From Fasciola hepatica (Eukaryota > Platyhelminthes > Trematoda > Plagiorchiida > Fasciolidae), in NCBI GenBank assembly GCA_948099385.1, contig CANUEZ040000116.1, positions 9,678,001 to 9,742,000 on the forward strand: 64,000 nucleotides of DNA, given 5' to 3'. Below are positions 27,040-41,400 of the stretch, piece by piece. The first letter of the stretch is position 1. Each line of letters opens with the position of its first letter. Position numbers and translations under genes: made by a program. The notes below the pieces were generated by a model, which worked only from the letters and a program-made list of their open reading frames with translations, did not search any database and was not told the DNA's origin.

Positions 27040-27117
27040 CTAGGAGATCCGAACTCACGCGTGGTAGCCACCTACGACCTAGTACCGCATGTACTTTACC
27101 AGCTGAGCCACGAGGCT
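27040..27117 (-). repeat. tRNA-like SINE head with long spacer
   Basis: The minus strand carries a perfect A box TGGCTCAGCTGG (27110-27099) and a B-box-like AGTTCGGATCT (27055-27045). The interval is 11 nt longer than in a standard tRNA, as with a long variable arm or a small insertion. Acceptor ends do not pair clearly. I could not define the body of the element downstream. Confidence 0.5.
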
Positions 27118-28204
27118 ATTATGAGTCAGTAAGTCTACGCAATGGGTTCCGTCGGCCAACTTATCTGTCAACCTGAACATATTGGGTCAGTTATCAGTGT
27201 ATATTAGTATCGAAAACCAAAACCCCTTGGTCACTATCACCTTTTACACTGGACATTTTTCAATGAATCGTCTTGTCTTCAGTGGTAGTTCTGATGATAG
27301 CTGTTTGTTTGTCGCAAGTGTGTTGAGTTAACCATCGCTCTCGTGGTTTACTTTGCTCTCGTTCTTATCGACAGTTTTGTCCCATGAACGGTGATGAACG
27401 CACTGATGCGTTTGCGTTTGGCTATTCACCCGGGTGCCAATGACAATAGTGTTCTAACACTGACATGCATTACTAGAATTGGCTAGGCCTATTCAATGAG
27501 ACTGACTGGCAACTTGAGCATCGAAATTTGTTAACCAACCAACTAGCCAAATTGTCTGGGGGTGGATAAAGTTTTCGAACTTCGGCAAAGTGGAGTCATC
27601 TATCACTGAGCGCAAGAAAACAGTGAATTTCGGTCTGTTGCCGAACTCATTTCTCATTGGTCAGGACTTGTGAAGCCAACAGATCACATGTGATCGGCGC
27701 AGCGTGGAAGACGAATCGGTAAGCAAGGGCACTCCTTTGTGTGTATGGCTTTGTACGAGTGCGCGTAAATATGTATTTGTGCGGTCATGCTATCGTGGGT
27801 TTGACTGTTGAGCAATGAGCTTTTGGGTGTGTCGCATAATTTGCGGGTCTGTCTCGAACGATAGTGCGGATGATCAGACGTCACTTCTGATTTGTAATCA
27901 GTGAGACTGTTCACATTTCGTGCAAGTGTGTTGTATCAGCAGACACACAAACTGACTGAAAGGAGGGAAATTACACTAAGACAGCTGTGAACAAGTGAAT
28001 GAGCCTAAAGACAATCCTTCACAATAACCCCTCTCCAGACCTCCTAATCGCGATGAATACGACCAAACTTCATGTGAGACAATTGAGAATGTGAGATTTA
28101 CTGTTGTTCAATCCACTCAGATCCCCTGTAGTCGTTCTTTGTTCTCACTACCGCATTATATGGAAATAGCTCTGGGAGAATTGTGACATCTATCGTTGTG
28201 CGCC

Positions 28205-28224
28205 ACACACACAAACACACACAC
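28205..28224. repeat. (CA)n microsatellite
   Basis: A short CA run with one interruption (CAAACA). Confidence 0.8.
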
Positions 28225-28717
28225 CTCACCATAGCTCACCTTTCCCTCAATCCTACCAAAGTCGGAGCAATAATCAATCACGCGGATTGGTCATGCCAAT
28301 AATGTTGTTCCCTTTTCGAAAAAAGTGACAGACATTTTTGACTGCATCAATCCTTGGAATCATTATAAATCTGCCGTGGGATAAGCTCCAAGCTATAGTC
28401 GGTGCCTTATGTTATCCTATGAGCTGTCCCAATTTCACCCCGGGGAGAGTACAGTCGGCATCGGTAGATCTCTCGTGTCTCCTATTGTTGGGACAGCCGA
28501 TCAGACTTCTCATAATCATGAATTTATTGGCTGTTCATTCTATGAGACAGAAGTTTCTTGATACCGAATATTCCGTGAACGGATACCGGACCCATCAGTT
28601 TGTCTCCACAATGACCCCGTCTGCTGAGGCTGACTGGTTACAGAAACCCAGTGTGGATTTCGGTGAAGTCGAGGTTCGCATCACACAATTCATGGTACTG
28701 ATCTGTAAGTAGCAATA

Positions 28718-28728
28718 CCCCCCCCCCC
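28718..28728. repeat. Poly-C tract
   Basis: A run of about 11 C followed by CT-rich sequence. Confidence 0.85.
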
Positions 28729-30249
28729 TCCCTCCTCTTTTCGGTCAACTGACAGAGAACGGTGTTTGTTTCAGTGTCAACTTTGTATGGATTATTGGTA
28801 AATTTAGTGAATAGCCAGTTAGTTATTTGGCTGTCTGGATAAACCCATGATAAAGCTGTTATAACAGAATACCACATTCAACCTGGGGGCTGACGGATTT
28901 ACGACCGGAGAACAAAATGGTAGAAGTGTTGTGGGGACCAAAGTATAACCAATAAAGTTCTACTTTCTTAAAGATGGATGGCTCTAGGTCACTCAAAATG
29001 TGTTCTTCTTCAGTTTACACGAGTTTATGCAGGTGCTTAACCCAAATCTCTTAGTAAAGTTGAACTCTTTCCCTTTCCGGGAAACAAAAACGTAGTTAGA
29101 CAGGTTTCTCTGTGCAAGCTTTTAGGGCCATGAATCACCAAGGACAAATTTTAGTTTCAAGATGATGTGGCTTTGTCATATATAGCGTTGGTTTTGAGGG
29201 ATAACTTGAACAAACTCACTAACACGATTGTGTCCGTCTAACAATATTCACTGTCAAGTACGAGGTGCATGCATTACAGACAAGTTGGACAATATCTGGT
29301 CGCTACTTCAACGAACCACATGAAATCGTTTGATTTACATCTTTCACAATGACGCTGCATTTCGGTTGAGCGCTGACTTCATTCGAAGGACCGTTTCAAA
29401 ACAAACTTGTTAGTTTGTCTTGGAAAACGCATTAGCCACAGTTCTCTTTACCGTGATCTCAGCCAGAAAGGCAGATAGCAGAAACCTAGATGTGTAATTA
29501 TGCTAGCTTCTTTGTACCCTTACGCCAAGACATGGCCTGACCACCGCATTGTTTCTCCCAGCCTTATCCAGCACACGCAAGTAGGACACGGACAGCCAAT
29601 CATTGTGTAAGCATCCACAAACCATGTCCAAGCCGTCGGAAAGGCCATCGGGCTGGTCACGAGTCGACTTGACTCGACCAATACACGACGGTGATGAATC
29701 TCGTTCTTGTTCACATGATATTTCTAACAGAAGCGAGAAACTTTTCGGAGACATCTGTTGTCGAAGACGGAGGGACTTGGAATGTTCCCAGTGCAGACTG
29801 TCCGGGTTGACCGTGACGAAAAACAGAAAAAACCTCCGACGCGTTTTACATCTAACGTTTAAGTTAAAGCCGGCTGTCGCGGAGCCACTGTAGCTCTCGC
29901 TATTCGTAATGTGGTCCCGTCCCAATACCGTATTTACCAGCACTCAAGCTCCCTAGGTTCTTTAGGCTATTGCACACCATCAGTAAGATACCACCGATGG
30001 TGGCTGCAGAAACATACTCTTGTAAGTATTGTAAACGTACTGCCCACTTGGAAAGCACAAAAAGCATACTGTATCTGGATAACCCAATGGTCATGCTATT
30101 TGTAATATGCCAAATTGTTTGTGCACAGCTACAAAATAAGGCAACGTCTTTCCTAGTAGTCTTGTTTACTTCTTTTTCACTAAATTACAACAGTATAAAA
30201 TTTCAGGAAAAGGGTCACTTCCAGTTAAGAGCTACCAAATAGGGAATGA

Positions 30250-30320
30250 TCCGTGGCGGCACGGCGATTCGAACCCGGAACTGAATGGTCCAAATCCAAC
30301 TGTGATGATAGTCTCATCAT
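30250..30320 (-). repeat. Possible tRNA-derived relic (B box)
   Basis: The minus strand reads GGGTTCGAATCGCC at 30276-30263, a good T-loop/B-box core. The A-box position at tRNA spacing (about 30320-30309) matches poorly. It is a weak candidate only. Confidence 0.3.
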
Positions 30321-31464
30321 CGCCGGTGACATATTCAAAGTTGCAGGAACCAGATTGAACAGATTATCTCCAGATTATCCAGCTACGTTTTGTCGGCAGT
30401 GGAATTGACGAAATATTCACAAAGTCATTGCCGGATGCACTTATTAGAAGTCTACGTTTGTTCAGATTTCGCACTTTCAGTTTTGGAACTCACCTCTTTT
30501 ATCATTATCAGTGGTGACTGAGGTGTCTGGCGTGCATGTTTCTTGATGACAGCAAGCATTTTGGTCGGGATTGCGTACGCAAATATAAGTAGTGTATGCC
30601 GCCACCTCTGATGAATGTTTACTGTCTGTTAGATACAGCTGGGACAACATTATCACGAATAATCCACCATCAATACAGGCTGTAGGCACAGATATTCCGT
30701 TTTGTCCATATTGAGGACAGTGTATTAAAACCACCCAAGTACACGCCCAAGGGGTGCACAAAACGTGTCGTACGCGGAAGTAAATGTGATGATGAAACTG
30801 TTAACGCGTTGTATAATCCTCCAGTAGAAGAAACATATGAATAAGCACATAAGATTGACAATGTGTTGCTACTGATGCGTAGGAGATAAATGCTGATCTC
30901 TACGACCAAACTCGATGTGTCAAAATTTAGCTGGCTGTTCCACAGAAACACCGTGGTGCGTAAGTTGCACAAACTTTATTGTCACCTGAGACCGCATGCG
31001 GTTCGGTAACTGTGCGTGTAATCGTGATCTAGGATCTGTTCAGAACATAATCATCTCTTCATGGTGTGCAGTTTATCGACATAAACCGACAAGGACATTT
31101 TCATGAGGCCTTCGAAAAGGGAGTGGCTGGTGAACGCAGATTTCATGATTGACACAGTAAAGCAAATAAAGTCGATTGGAAGTTAGTACATATCCTGAGG
31201 TTGCTAAGTGGATGAATTGAATACACTGAATTTATGGTAGGATATAAGTTCTGCCACATGGAGAGTGAAAAGTGCATTATTTTGGATTGTCGGTAATCAT
31301 TGGTTAACGAGCCTATTAGTTTTGTATATCTGCTTGTATGTAACGCACTCTAGCAGGTTGTCTCTGTTTTTTACATGCTTGAAACTAGACGTATTTGAGA
31401 GAGTCCCAAGGATAACTCATATCTGAGGGGCCTCACCTGACCAATTTGCCGGCAGTAAAAATAC

Positions 31465-31598
31465 TGTTAGTAGTAGTAGTAGTAGTACTAGTAGTAGTAG
31501 TGATGGTAGTAGTAGTAGTAGTAGTAGTAGTACTAGTAGTAGTAGTGATGGTAGTAGTAGTAGTAATAGTAGTGGTAGTAATAGTAATGATAATAAAA
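31465..31598 (+). repeat. TAG-triplet microsatellite with 45-bp higher-order period
   Basis: Long GTA/TAG triplet runs are broken by TAC and GATG variants. The variant pattern repeats, with TACTAG at 31486 and again at 31531, giving a 45-bp higher-order unit. Both strands give artefactual Val-rich or Thr-rich open frames. Confidence 0.9.
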
Positions 31599-34500
31599 AC
31601 GAAAGCAGTGGTAATATTATCCCGGAGACAAAGTTTCAATAGTGGTATGTCAGTCCGAGTTGACTTAGGCTGGAGTTTGCAAAAGTGAAACACAAGAGAA
31701 CCGTAGAACTGTTGCGTACTTCCCCAATGCAGGGAACTGAAAAGTGACTTGCATCCACAAAATGACCCAGTCAGACTGGTGAGCCCTTACCATACCTTTC
31801 GTAGAGAGATAAGCTTCAGTGGCTCTTAGGGCCCTTTCCATGACAAAACTCTTTGTCTGCTAACTGGTCTCGCATAACCAACCTGTAGACTAACGATAGC
31901 AACCCGGATGGTGATAAAACGCCTAAATAGCTAAGCACCGATCTCACTAGGAAACATAAGCATTAGTTTCGAACAACGTCAATAATAACACAATTTGAAA
32001 AGTACGTAGAACCTTCTGCGTGACTGGGTTACTCGTGAAAACACACAGTATATCTGTGTATCACGCTTTGCATCGTGAAGAAGAATCTAAACGAGCCAAC
32101 CGAGATCGCGATACGAAAACAAGCGACGGATTGTACAAGTATAGAGATGATTAGGCGGGAGAATACCAGATACACAAACCTGATGTTCGGCAACAATTAC
32201 GAAGTTGGTAGTCTGCTTCCGGTCAAATTTATTTGGCCATCCATGTAAAATACCACGCTCACCAGGTGACTAAGTCTTGCAGTTGTCTCAAAAGCCCGTT
32301 TTCTTATCCGTAGTCTCCAAAGACCGGAACTCAGTTGAGGTGCCCTGATCTCCACTGTCATTGTGACCTTGCAGGTAGGTTTACAGCTTCTTCCACACAA
32401 CAGTATTATCGAAGTAGTTTAATGGGTTCGAATAAAGTCCTGTCGACTCTTTCGAATCATTCTCCGGTTTTCTCGTGATTTTGTTGTGAAGCGCTCGCTT
32501 TACGGTCAAACACGTCGGTTTCTTTTGGAGCAGGAATGTTCTGAACAGTTCCCACTTGTTTGTGATGCTTGCGTCCCTTTCCGCAAGAAGTCTTCATTAG
32601 GTTATCAATAAAAAGGGTCTGCATTTGGGAACAGCTCGTTATGAAATGTGACAAATCCACTTGAAATGTTGTTGAAAGGTTATTTATCTGGTGTCCATGG
32701 AAACCATAGGTAAATCACCGTCCGTATTTTCCTCTCGTTTCGGCTTCTCAAAACTTCCATTTTCTATAGGGTTGCAATTTACTTCTAAGAGAAAAGTTTC
32801 AAGCCCATCAAAAGGCTCTTGTTGCATGAATCGAGTCTATTGTGTATTAAATTTCAGTGCTGAAAACCTAGCTCAAAGTAGTCACAAAATAGCTCGCGTG
32901 CATAAATATAGAGTGTGATATACTGCTATTTAGGCTTTGGGTGTAGGATACGATTTCGCGAAAATATCACTCACCGAAAGCCAGCGAGTTTCGATAGAGA
33001 TCTATCGATTTATAGCCCGACCTTTGAAGTGGTTGAATAAATGAAAACACTCAAAAGGTCAAAGACGTTGTCCAACCGACAAAATCGGCAAAACTATCAC
33101 CTGAGTAAATGTTTATCGTGGTCTTAAAGACAACTGCTGTGATTTTGGTAAATCTGCCGGTGACCTGGCTATCTTTGACTTGGTGATACAGCTAGCTAAC
33201 AGCCGAAACAAGAGCACTTTATTCACTGCTGGAATCGTTGAATAGGTTGACTGATTCCACGGCACATGGCTTTCGTGATCCAAACTTCTGAATTCTGAGT
33301 AACGAATCACACAGCCACCTGTCGGTTATCTACCTATCTACCATCTTGTAAAATGACTCAGTCACTCAAGACGTCAAGAATGAACGAGGTTCGAAGTGTA
33401 TCGAAAAACCATGCGCCATGTTATTGAGAATATATTTTCTGATTCACCTCGATAACTCATCACAGATTTCTGACTAACGTGAAAATACTGTCTTAGCTCA
33501 TTTTATTAGCATTTCCTTGTTAATTCTGCTTGAACCAAACAATAGGGTTATTTTTTTCGAGTATTTGAATGACCAACTAGAAATAATAAGAATGAGCATG
33601 ATGCTGAAAATGGATCTCTTGGGATGAATAAAGCCCAACTTTGACTTCACTTGGCTTGAACACACACTTATTGCTACTGTTGCGCCTATAGTTGATAGAA
33701 TGATAATGTGGTGGGAAACGGTTCACCACCGTTACTTTCTACTAAACTGACTTAATTCGAGTTACGCATTCTTTTAAATTCAAGAAGGGAAATAGGACTG
33801 GTTAATAAAGTTGCTTATTTATGGAATGTAATATTGGAATGAGGACCCTGAATCTTGGGTCTATCATGAAAAATCAGCCAGTATATTCTGTTCCATAGGG
33901 TCTTGAATCAGCTCAGACAAATATTCTTTCTTCTACGTCAAGGGCTTTGACCGCATAAATGTTGAGTTTTGTTACAATTGGTGACTCGTTTCATTTCTGA
34001 GGGACTTGTATTTCACTACTGTTCAGCATTTTACCTTATCTATTTCAAATCCTTTATAAAATGCTTTTCCTAACTTTTTGGACCGGAGAGCAGTATTTTC
34101 ATGATAGAGCAACAATAATTCCCTAATTATTGTGAAAATCCAACAAAAGACTTCGGAAATCTTACTTGGTCTAACGCGCAGCAAAGTCTTTCATGAAAGG
34201 TCCATAATTACGGTTCAAATCACACCATATCAGAGAATTTAGCTTTTGAATGAAAAACTCACGCATTTCAATCCACAAATCGAGCATTATTTTTAAGCAC
34301 TCCGGCTGTTACCATCCGTGGAAGCTCCATCCACAAACAATTGGCTAATTCGGTCTTTATATCAGCGTGAAAATCATACCTCTTGATACTGTGGATCATC
34401 TGTGTACACATTCTCAACCAGTGCATTTGGACTGTTAGATTCAGTAAAGTGTTACACCTATGTTTTTCTACCATATATTGCGAATGGCGATTGGTTTGTA

Positions 34501-37500
34501 AAATCAGACATTTACCTCTTCTCTGAGAGTGCCTGCGTTTAACTTGTTCCACTATTTCTTTGTTATTGGTAGAAGAGAGCACATAAATCCTCAGATTTAG
34601 CGAGGCAGTATATCTCCAGCCTTTTAGTGACGTCATATTTACTTAAAGGTCCTGGTTATATCATGAGGCCAAATGGAACTGTTTTTCCTTCCTATTTGAA
34701 AATTGAACTCTTTAGTTTTATAATGGGAATAACGGCGGTTCATTGTGATAATGATTTCAACTATTCGGATGATGATCGTTATTGCAAAGTGGATTACTGT
34801 GATGATTTTGATTGTATATATTTAGAGATACATTTACATTGGTGTCGGTGTTTACTTTGGAATTCTTAGTGCCAGAGCCATGGAGTGATAAGAGAGGAAA
34901 TCCAAACCCGGATTGATTGTTCATCAGGATGGCTTTTTTGGCAAAACTTGGTACCCTATGCTGTTGTCCCATCAAACACAACAGACATTTATTGGCATCA
35001 TAGTGGCATGACTAGTACCAAGACAAGCTAATAGTTTGCTTTCTGCATCCCGATGCGTGCGTGTCAATCAGTGCAAAGCTCTGAATTTGAATGAAGTACC
35101 TTTGGCGCACACATGTGTGAACTGATTTTTCACGCGCAACTAGTGAGATAGGTATTAGCATGATTTCTTGAGTGCGTCTTTCAGTGATTGTTTCTTGGCC
35201 CGGACATCGAACTGTCATTGCGGTGGCCTTTTGCTGCCCCTGGGACACATCCCATCCCTCTTCCTAAAACAATGTACCATTATTGTACAGTGGTAGAAAA
35301 TAAGCTGGATAACTAATATAAAAAATGAAGAATGAAAGTCCCACTAGTCCTCTGTTCTATGATATGGCCGGTCACGTTCGTCAATAAACAACCCATCCTG
35401 AGTACTTCACTGTTATTGCTTTTGATTATAGACTTTTTTCTTCCCGCTATAAGGGCAAAAGTTGTATCGGCAGTGAATCTCAGTGATATGTAGTTTGATT
35501 GCACCCCAACGAGTTTTACGTCTCCGGTCCTAAGATGATCACTCAAATTTTTCATTTTCCTTATTTAGACAGTAAGCAGATAGCTAATGAACCATGAGTA
35601 AGTCTGAAAGCACTCTAGACATAACCTAACACGCTATATATCTCACTCCAAATCGACTATACTGGTCACCATCAATCATTATTTGTTAACGTATGCTTGC
35701 TACTTTTAACCTTTTGTTTCGGGCAAACTAATGAATTACCTGCCTACCGGAAAAATATTCTCGTGAAACTTGAAATAGCGCTAAAAAGCAGAGTATCCCC
35801 TGGAAAGTCAAATGTTGTTATGGTTCTGTAACACAAAAAGCAGTTACTTGTAGGAAGGCCTAATGGCTTCGTTATTTTGAAAGAGCCAGAGCAAAGTCCT
35901 ATGAGTTATTCTCCAACCCATTTCAATACCAAGTAAAGGAGGCTCCAGCCGATCATCTATAGTTTCATGACTGTTACTATTTGATAAACAATAAATCTCC
36001 TTCCAGGTATAATTCCCACCGAATTTGTAGTTCTTCTGTCGACTACCACCATGGGAATTCTCCTGTTACATTTGTTCCTGCTTTGAATTTGTGTTATTCT
36101 TCCATCAAAGACTAACCTTTGTTTGTGCGAATAAACACGTTCTTTAGAATCAAAAATACTTTCCAATAAAAACCTAGAGGTAAATGGTTGATGAAAAAAC
36201 CTCCACGAATTATTTTCAAACTCTTGCAAATGAATAACCTAAACAGCGATTAGATTATTAGTCAACGGAAAGAAAACGTTTATAGTTGTTACTTAGCGGA
36301 CTACGCATATGTGGCCTTGAAGCGTATATAGGTGACGCGTTCTAAATAAGTCAAATGGCTTCCTCCGATGAGGTTGCTATCCACTGTGAGTTTGCCGTGG
36401 AATCATTAAGCAATACAGCATACTCCATTAGGTTCACTTTATCTTGACTTCTTCCTGTTAGGCAGATATATGGTGCATAATTCAGAAAAAAGTAAATGTT
36501 TCCGATAGATTCGGCATTCATCGAGCAATGATAAAAGCCAGCTCCGGAGAATTTTACCTTTATAGGCTAGAGAATCAGTCATATTCGGAACGTAACTAAT
36601 CCGCCACTTTCAAGCATCAGTCTGACCAATTTCACACACGTACAAATGACTGTGGATCACTGCTGAATTTCAGTGTCAAACATCAAGTTCGACGGAAGTT
36701 ATTATTTCAGCCCGTGCCATAAAATACTACGAAAAGTTTAAGAAGGTATATGTGAAGAAAATAATCTGTCTGAAGGGTTTCGACAAAACATGTAGGTCGC
36801 CATAGAAATCAGTTGGCAAATTCTATTGTAAAAGAAATTCCACACTTTGTTGCAGTTATGCTAATAGGTAGAAAAGAGTGATTGTCTAGGTAAATAGACT
36901 TACTCGGAAAATGTTTTATTCTAATTTGATCAATGTTCCAAAAAGCGGTATCATGGCACCTGTTTCTCCACATGGATAACGTGTTCTTATGAGACTCGCA
37001 GCTGGGACTGGAGCGATTTACGATAAGACCCACAACTCATAGTTTCCGATATCTGTACACGCATGAATCACATTGTTCAAAGGCCTCTGACCACATGATT
37101 TTCTGTGAGCTTTGAGGAATCCCACTGAGTCATCTTGGTATCCTGAACTTCATGTCAAGCATATCCATCTCTACATGTGGAGCTGCTTTCTCCGATTTGC
37201 ACATCTACCGAGAATAAAATTCACAAACGTATCGTCCGTCCATCACGTAAGTCAGTTGTCATGATATGTCCGGAAAGAGAACGAGACGGCCAACAGCTCA
37301 CTAGTCCAAGTGGGCCGTTCTCTGATTGACATGAACATTTTTCGAATATCTGGGCAAATAATGAAGCTGGAAATGTGTTGAAACAAGGGGAACGCAATGA
37401 CTCTTGCATTGTCTTATTTCCCAAAGGGTTGAAAAATGACTTGGAAACCAATTTTAGTCATGTTAGAGGACATTCCAGAAAACTTTCCACAGTCACTTGA

Positions 37501-38395
37501 CATGAGTTTTGATGTAATCCGTGTGTATTCCGGGATCCTGTAAACTAAATTGTCTACTTGTTTAACGGAAAGACTTGTCCTATAATGTCTAGATTACTGA
37601 GAGTGAGACAGAAAATTGGAGTACTATCGACTGGGGGAATACATGACAAAACTTTAAAAATGAGTACCTAAGCGAAAAACCTACACATCAGATATGAAAC
37701 CCTTATTTTCACTGGTGCCTTTCATTGTTTTTTCAGGGCACTTAACAGAACAATGTATGCTCTAATCTTCGTGCCATCACCAAATCGATGCTTTACTTTG
37801 TACCGACCACCCTTTCCGGTGAACATCCAGTTTTTAATGCAATATCTCTTAAAAACCGTTTGACCGCATAACAAAATGGGAAATGAAAATGTGGTCCATT
37901 GCCACGCATTCTGGATCAGCCGTGATCGCGATATCTGCAGAAGGAATTCGTGTAATACGCTTCACATTTCAAATTATGTTTGTGATCCATATACACACAC
38001 AGACAAACACCTGACTGAAGCTTCCAGCCGATGTGAAACAAAGTCGAATGAGAACAATTCTGTACGTCAACCGTCATTTTTCGTTCAAGTCCCCCTGGGT
38101 TTACAGATCGAATCCTCCTGGCTGGAAATATTTTGTTTACCGTCATGACATTCAATCTTCGTTCGATCCTCTTTTTTCTGTTCACCCACATGTTCTTTAA
38201 GATCTACTTTATTTGTCCCATAACAAGGTTTGGAAAGTTGTCCACTTGAAAGAATTCGTCAAACACGTTCCAAGACAAGTCGTTCTGTGATTGGTCGGAT
38301 CACAATTTAGTTCACTATGGCACATTTCATGTGCCCATACTAATTTGGGACTAAACAGTGTAATCCAGATGCGAATTCGCCTTAGCCCTTAGACG
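31599..38395. other. Intron, no recognisable gene
   Basis: Only short motif-free open frames are present on both strands. No transposon protein, tRNA-like element or large simple repeat was noticed. Confidence 0.45.
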
Positions 38396-38473
38396 TAGAC
38401 TGGTCGTTCAGCTGGTCTAGTAGACACGGGAGTGAAGCATAAGCGGCGTGGGTTTTAATCCCGCTGGCTTTGA
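38396..38473 (+). repeat. tRNA-like relic or SINE head
   Basis: An A-box-like TCGTTCAGCTGG (38403-38414) and a B-box-like GGTTTTAATCC (38451-38461) are spaced 59 nt end to end. The T arm pairs fully with one wobble (GTGGG/CCCGC around TTTTAAT). The acceptor stem is not convincing. Confidence 0.45.
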
Positions 38474-41400
38474 CAAATTTTACCTTTGGTTCACTTCAAA
38501 GGCATGTCTGAATGGGCTTTGATCTGAATTAAACTGAGAATCCGGCAGCCATCAATGCAAGCTGTTTATTGCTTGAACAGCTCCGGATGTTCCCCAATTA
38601 GCAATGTTCTCTTACTCAGTATTTAGTTTTCCGTAAATATGTAAAACGGAGTTTTCTAGCGTGCGTATTTTCCCCTGCAGAACAAATTCTGTATGGTGTA
38701 GGGGTTTTGGTAAGAGTTTTGCCGTGGCAGGTCACTTCTCTCACTAGCAGGCACTAGTTGATTGAATTTTCTTCTCCGAATATTTTGTCACTGATGCATG
38801 GGGAATAAAAATAAGTTCATTACTAAAAGATTCTAACTGCTTATAAAGTGAGCCATCCCCGGGTATCGACCACTGTGCGTATTGCTATATTTTAACTTCC
38901 AAGCCAGTGGCAGATAGATGCAATACCATGCAATCCGAAGCAGAACAAACCGTTCGGATCCAACCCAGTTACTACCCCCGGTTCCTGTTCGTCTTCGAAC
39001 TTGTAGGACATGTGTCAATTTGTATGCCCCGCTGGACTGTCTCAGCCCGGATGCTTAATCAGTTTTAAAGTTGCTCATGTATGCTGCACCCTCCATACTC
39101 GTTCGCTTCTTACGCTTACAGATCTATGATCAGATGACTCAACTAACGCGTACACCGGAGCCTAGCTTCCATTCGTGTACATGTCCGATTGTACAGTTTT
39201 CACGATAAGCGAGGGAATTCTCACACGAAGTCAGTCTTTTTACTACATACTCATTGAGTGTATATTGTTCACGATCATGAACAAGCCATCGAAAATATTT
39301 TTGCAAAGTAATTGTTTTCTTCTACGAGTCAGGTATTACGACTGCAATACACATCCTATCATAGACAAAAAGGAATAAAAATGAAAAAATTAGACAAGGA
39401 TCACAAGTGGTCTTTGTCGTGTTTTGGATTTTCCTCAGTTCACCATTACCACTACCAGCAGCAGTTCAAATGTCGCACATTAAAATTCCGCTTTTTTCTC
39501 AGCCTAGTATCATACGGAGGCTCTAAGTTTGGTGAATTTATTGCAGGATTTGACACAAAAGGTTTCTCTTACACTATATATCGCAGTCGATTTATCCTCA
39601 GATGCACACTTCGGCATACACATACAAACATACGATCAAAAAAGTCCGAATGCTTTCAGTCCATATTTCTATTAACTTCCGGAGAAAGCAGCAATTAATT
39701 TTTATTGCTTTCTCTTCATATTCATAGCCACAAACTAACCGTTTACTGCGTTCCTGTGCCGCTCATTTTTGCATCTATATAGTGCGTGCTAAGTGTGAAT
39801 AGCTTCAAAATATATTGGACGTACATCATAGTCAGTTTAGTTCAACGTGTTCCCAGACAACGGTTCTTTTCCTAGACTGAAACTGACGGTTTCCATCTTA
39901 ATATACGGGCTATCTGAACCACGTTGGAACGAAAGTGGAGGTCATAAGTTCATATGTATTGGTCCTTTCAAACTACCGGAATCCGGAACTTGTTTTCCAC
40001 TGTTGCGTTATTCTTGGAGAAGAGGGTTGGATGCCAGGCAGCATCAATCTTTGCAGTCGTAGTCATATAAAGAACTGTAGGAAGAAGATAAAACGCGTGG
40101 ATACGTGACCCTTAGATTTAATGTGGTTCCCATCAGTTGTTCATAAATTATGATCAGCGTTTATGCATGCTTTCACTTCTTCTAATCAAAAAATAAAATC
40201 ATTCGATCACCCAGAAATCCGTGAGCCCTCTGACGCACTCAACTGAAATCACAAAAAGGGAGGGAGAACGGATTCACTGAACTGCGTTGAGAGTGGAACC
40301 AATCATTCATTGATAAAGATCCCGTACAAGGTCACCACGGTACCACCTGTGATCAGTCATACCCGGCCATTCCAAGGTCAACGAAATCAGTCGTGTTAGT
40401 GGGTTTGTTGTAGTCTGTGATTACGGAATAGCGGTAAGCCTCGTTCTCCGCCACTCTCTCGCTCTCCGTGCCCATACAGTTCCCGATTGGAGTTCGCATT
40501 CGAAGCCCCAATTCACACTTTCGTCTGTTTGATTCGGTAACAAAAGGTAATCCTAAGTCTTCTTTTCTCTGTCGAAAATAACTTCTCACGGAAGTTATTA
40601 CCAGATTAATGTAGCAATGAATACAACGGTTAATATGAGTCCCACTACGCTCACCCTGATTTCGGTTTTGTCTGCCGTGACTAAGTTATGCACACACTTG
40701 ATTACTGAGAAAAATTACTTGTTCACAGTATTTACTTACCACATTATTTATGTATTTAGTCCCATTACTTTTTAAATAGTTTCAGCAAGTGGTATAGAAT
40801 CAAACAGCTTTGAACGAAGTAGTATTTTATTTAAAAACACACTCCTTCTTGAAGGAAAAGCAGAACTCTTCCATGGATAAGGACTTGAGATATTCACCTC
40901 CGGTATATTATTCCATGGCAACTGAATTGCTCAAAATAACAAGCTCGAGAAACACGCGCCATTTGGTATCACAAAGTTTTGCATGCAGAGGTCGTGCAAA
41001 CGCACGGGCATATTTAAGATTTGCCCCAGGAAAGCTACTGGTATACAACCTGGAAACATACACTTTTATTTTTCATACGGCCTTATTGTTCCTGAAAGTT
41101 ACTCATCAGACTAGTGTTGTCCCCCTGGCAGATGATTAAACAAATCTGTGCGATCTGAATCCCGAGCCCAACGATCACAAGCAGCTAAAGAACATGCACC
41201 TGAGCTACAAACTACACGAGTTGGTAAAAAGACCCATTAGCCTCGATCACCTTCCAGTTCCATTGAAAACACCGCGGCGCGGTGTTGTACAAAGTACATC
41301 GGTGGAGTTATATTTTTCTCGTTCGGACATCAGCGAAATCATTTAGACAGCAACTACCCTTGTTTTCGTAGCAGTTGTACAGTTCACTTGAAGACAATCG

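Larger units (their letters stand above)
27118..31464. other. Intron with minor repeats, no recognisable gene
   Basis: It holds (CA)n at 28205-28224, a C run at 28718-28728 and a B-box-like site at 30266. The region 29503-29943 is open on both strands without any domain. Confidence 0.45.

Noticed and set aside
29503..29943. Overlapping open frames of 96 and 146 codons on opposite strands
   Set aside because: Both strands are open in a slightly GC-richer patch, with no recognisable domain. At most it is an unidentified repeat.
31433..31693. Val-rich and Thr-rich open frames on the two strands
   Set aside because: Artefacts of the TAG-triplet microsatellite.
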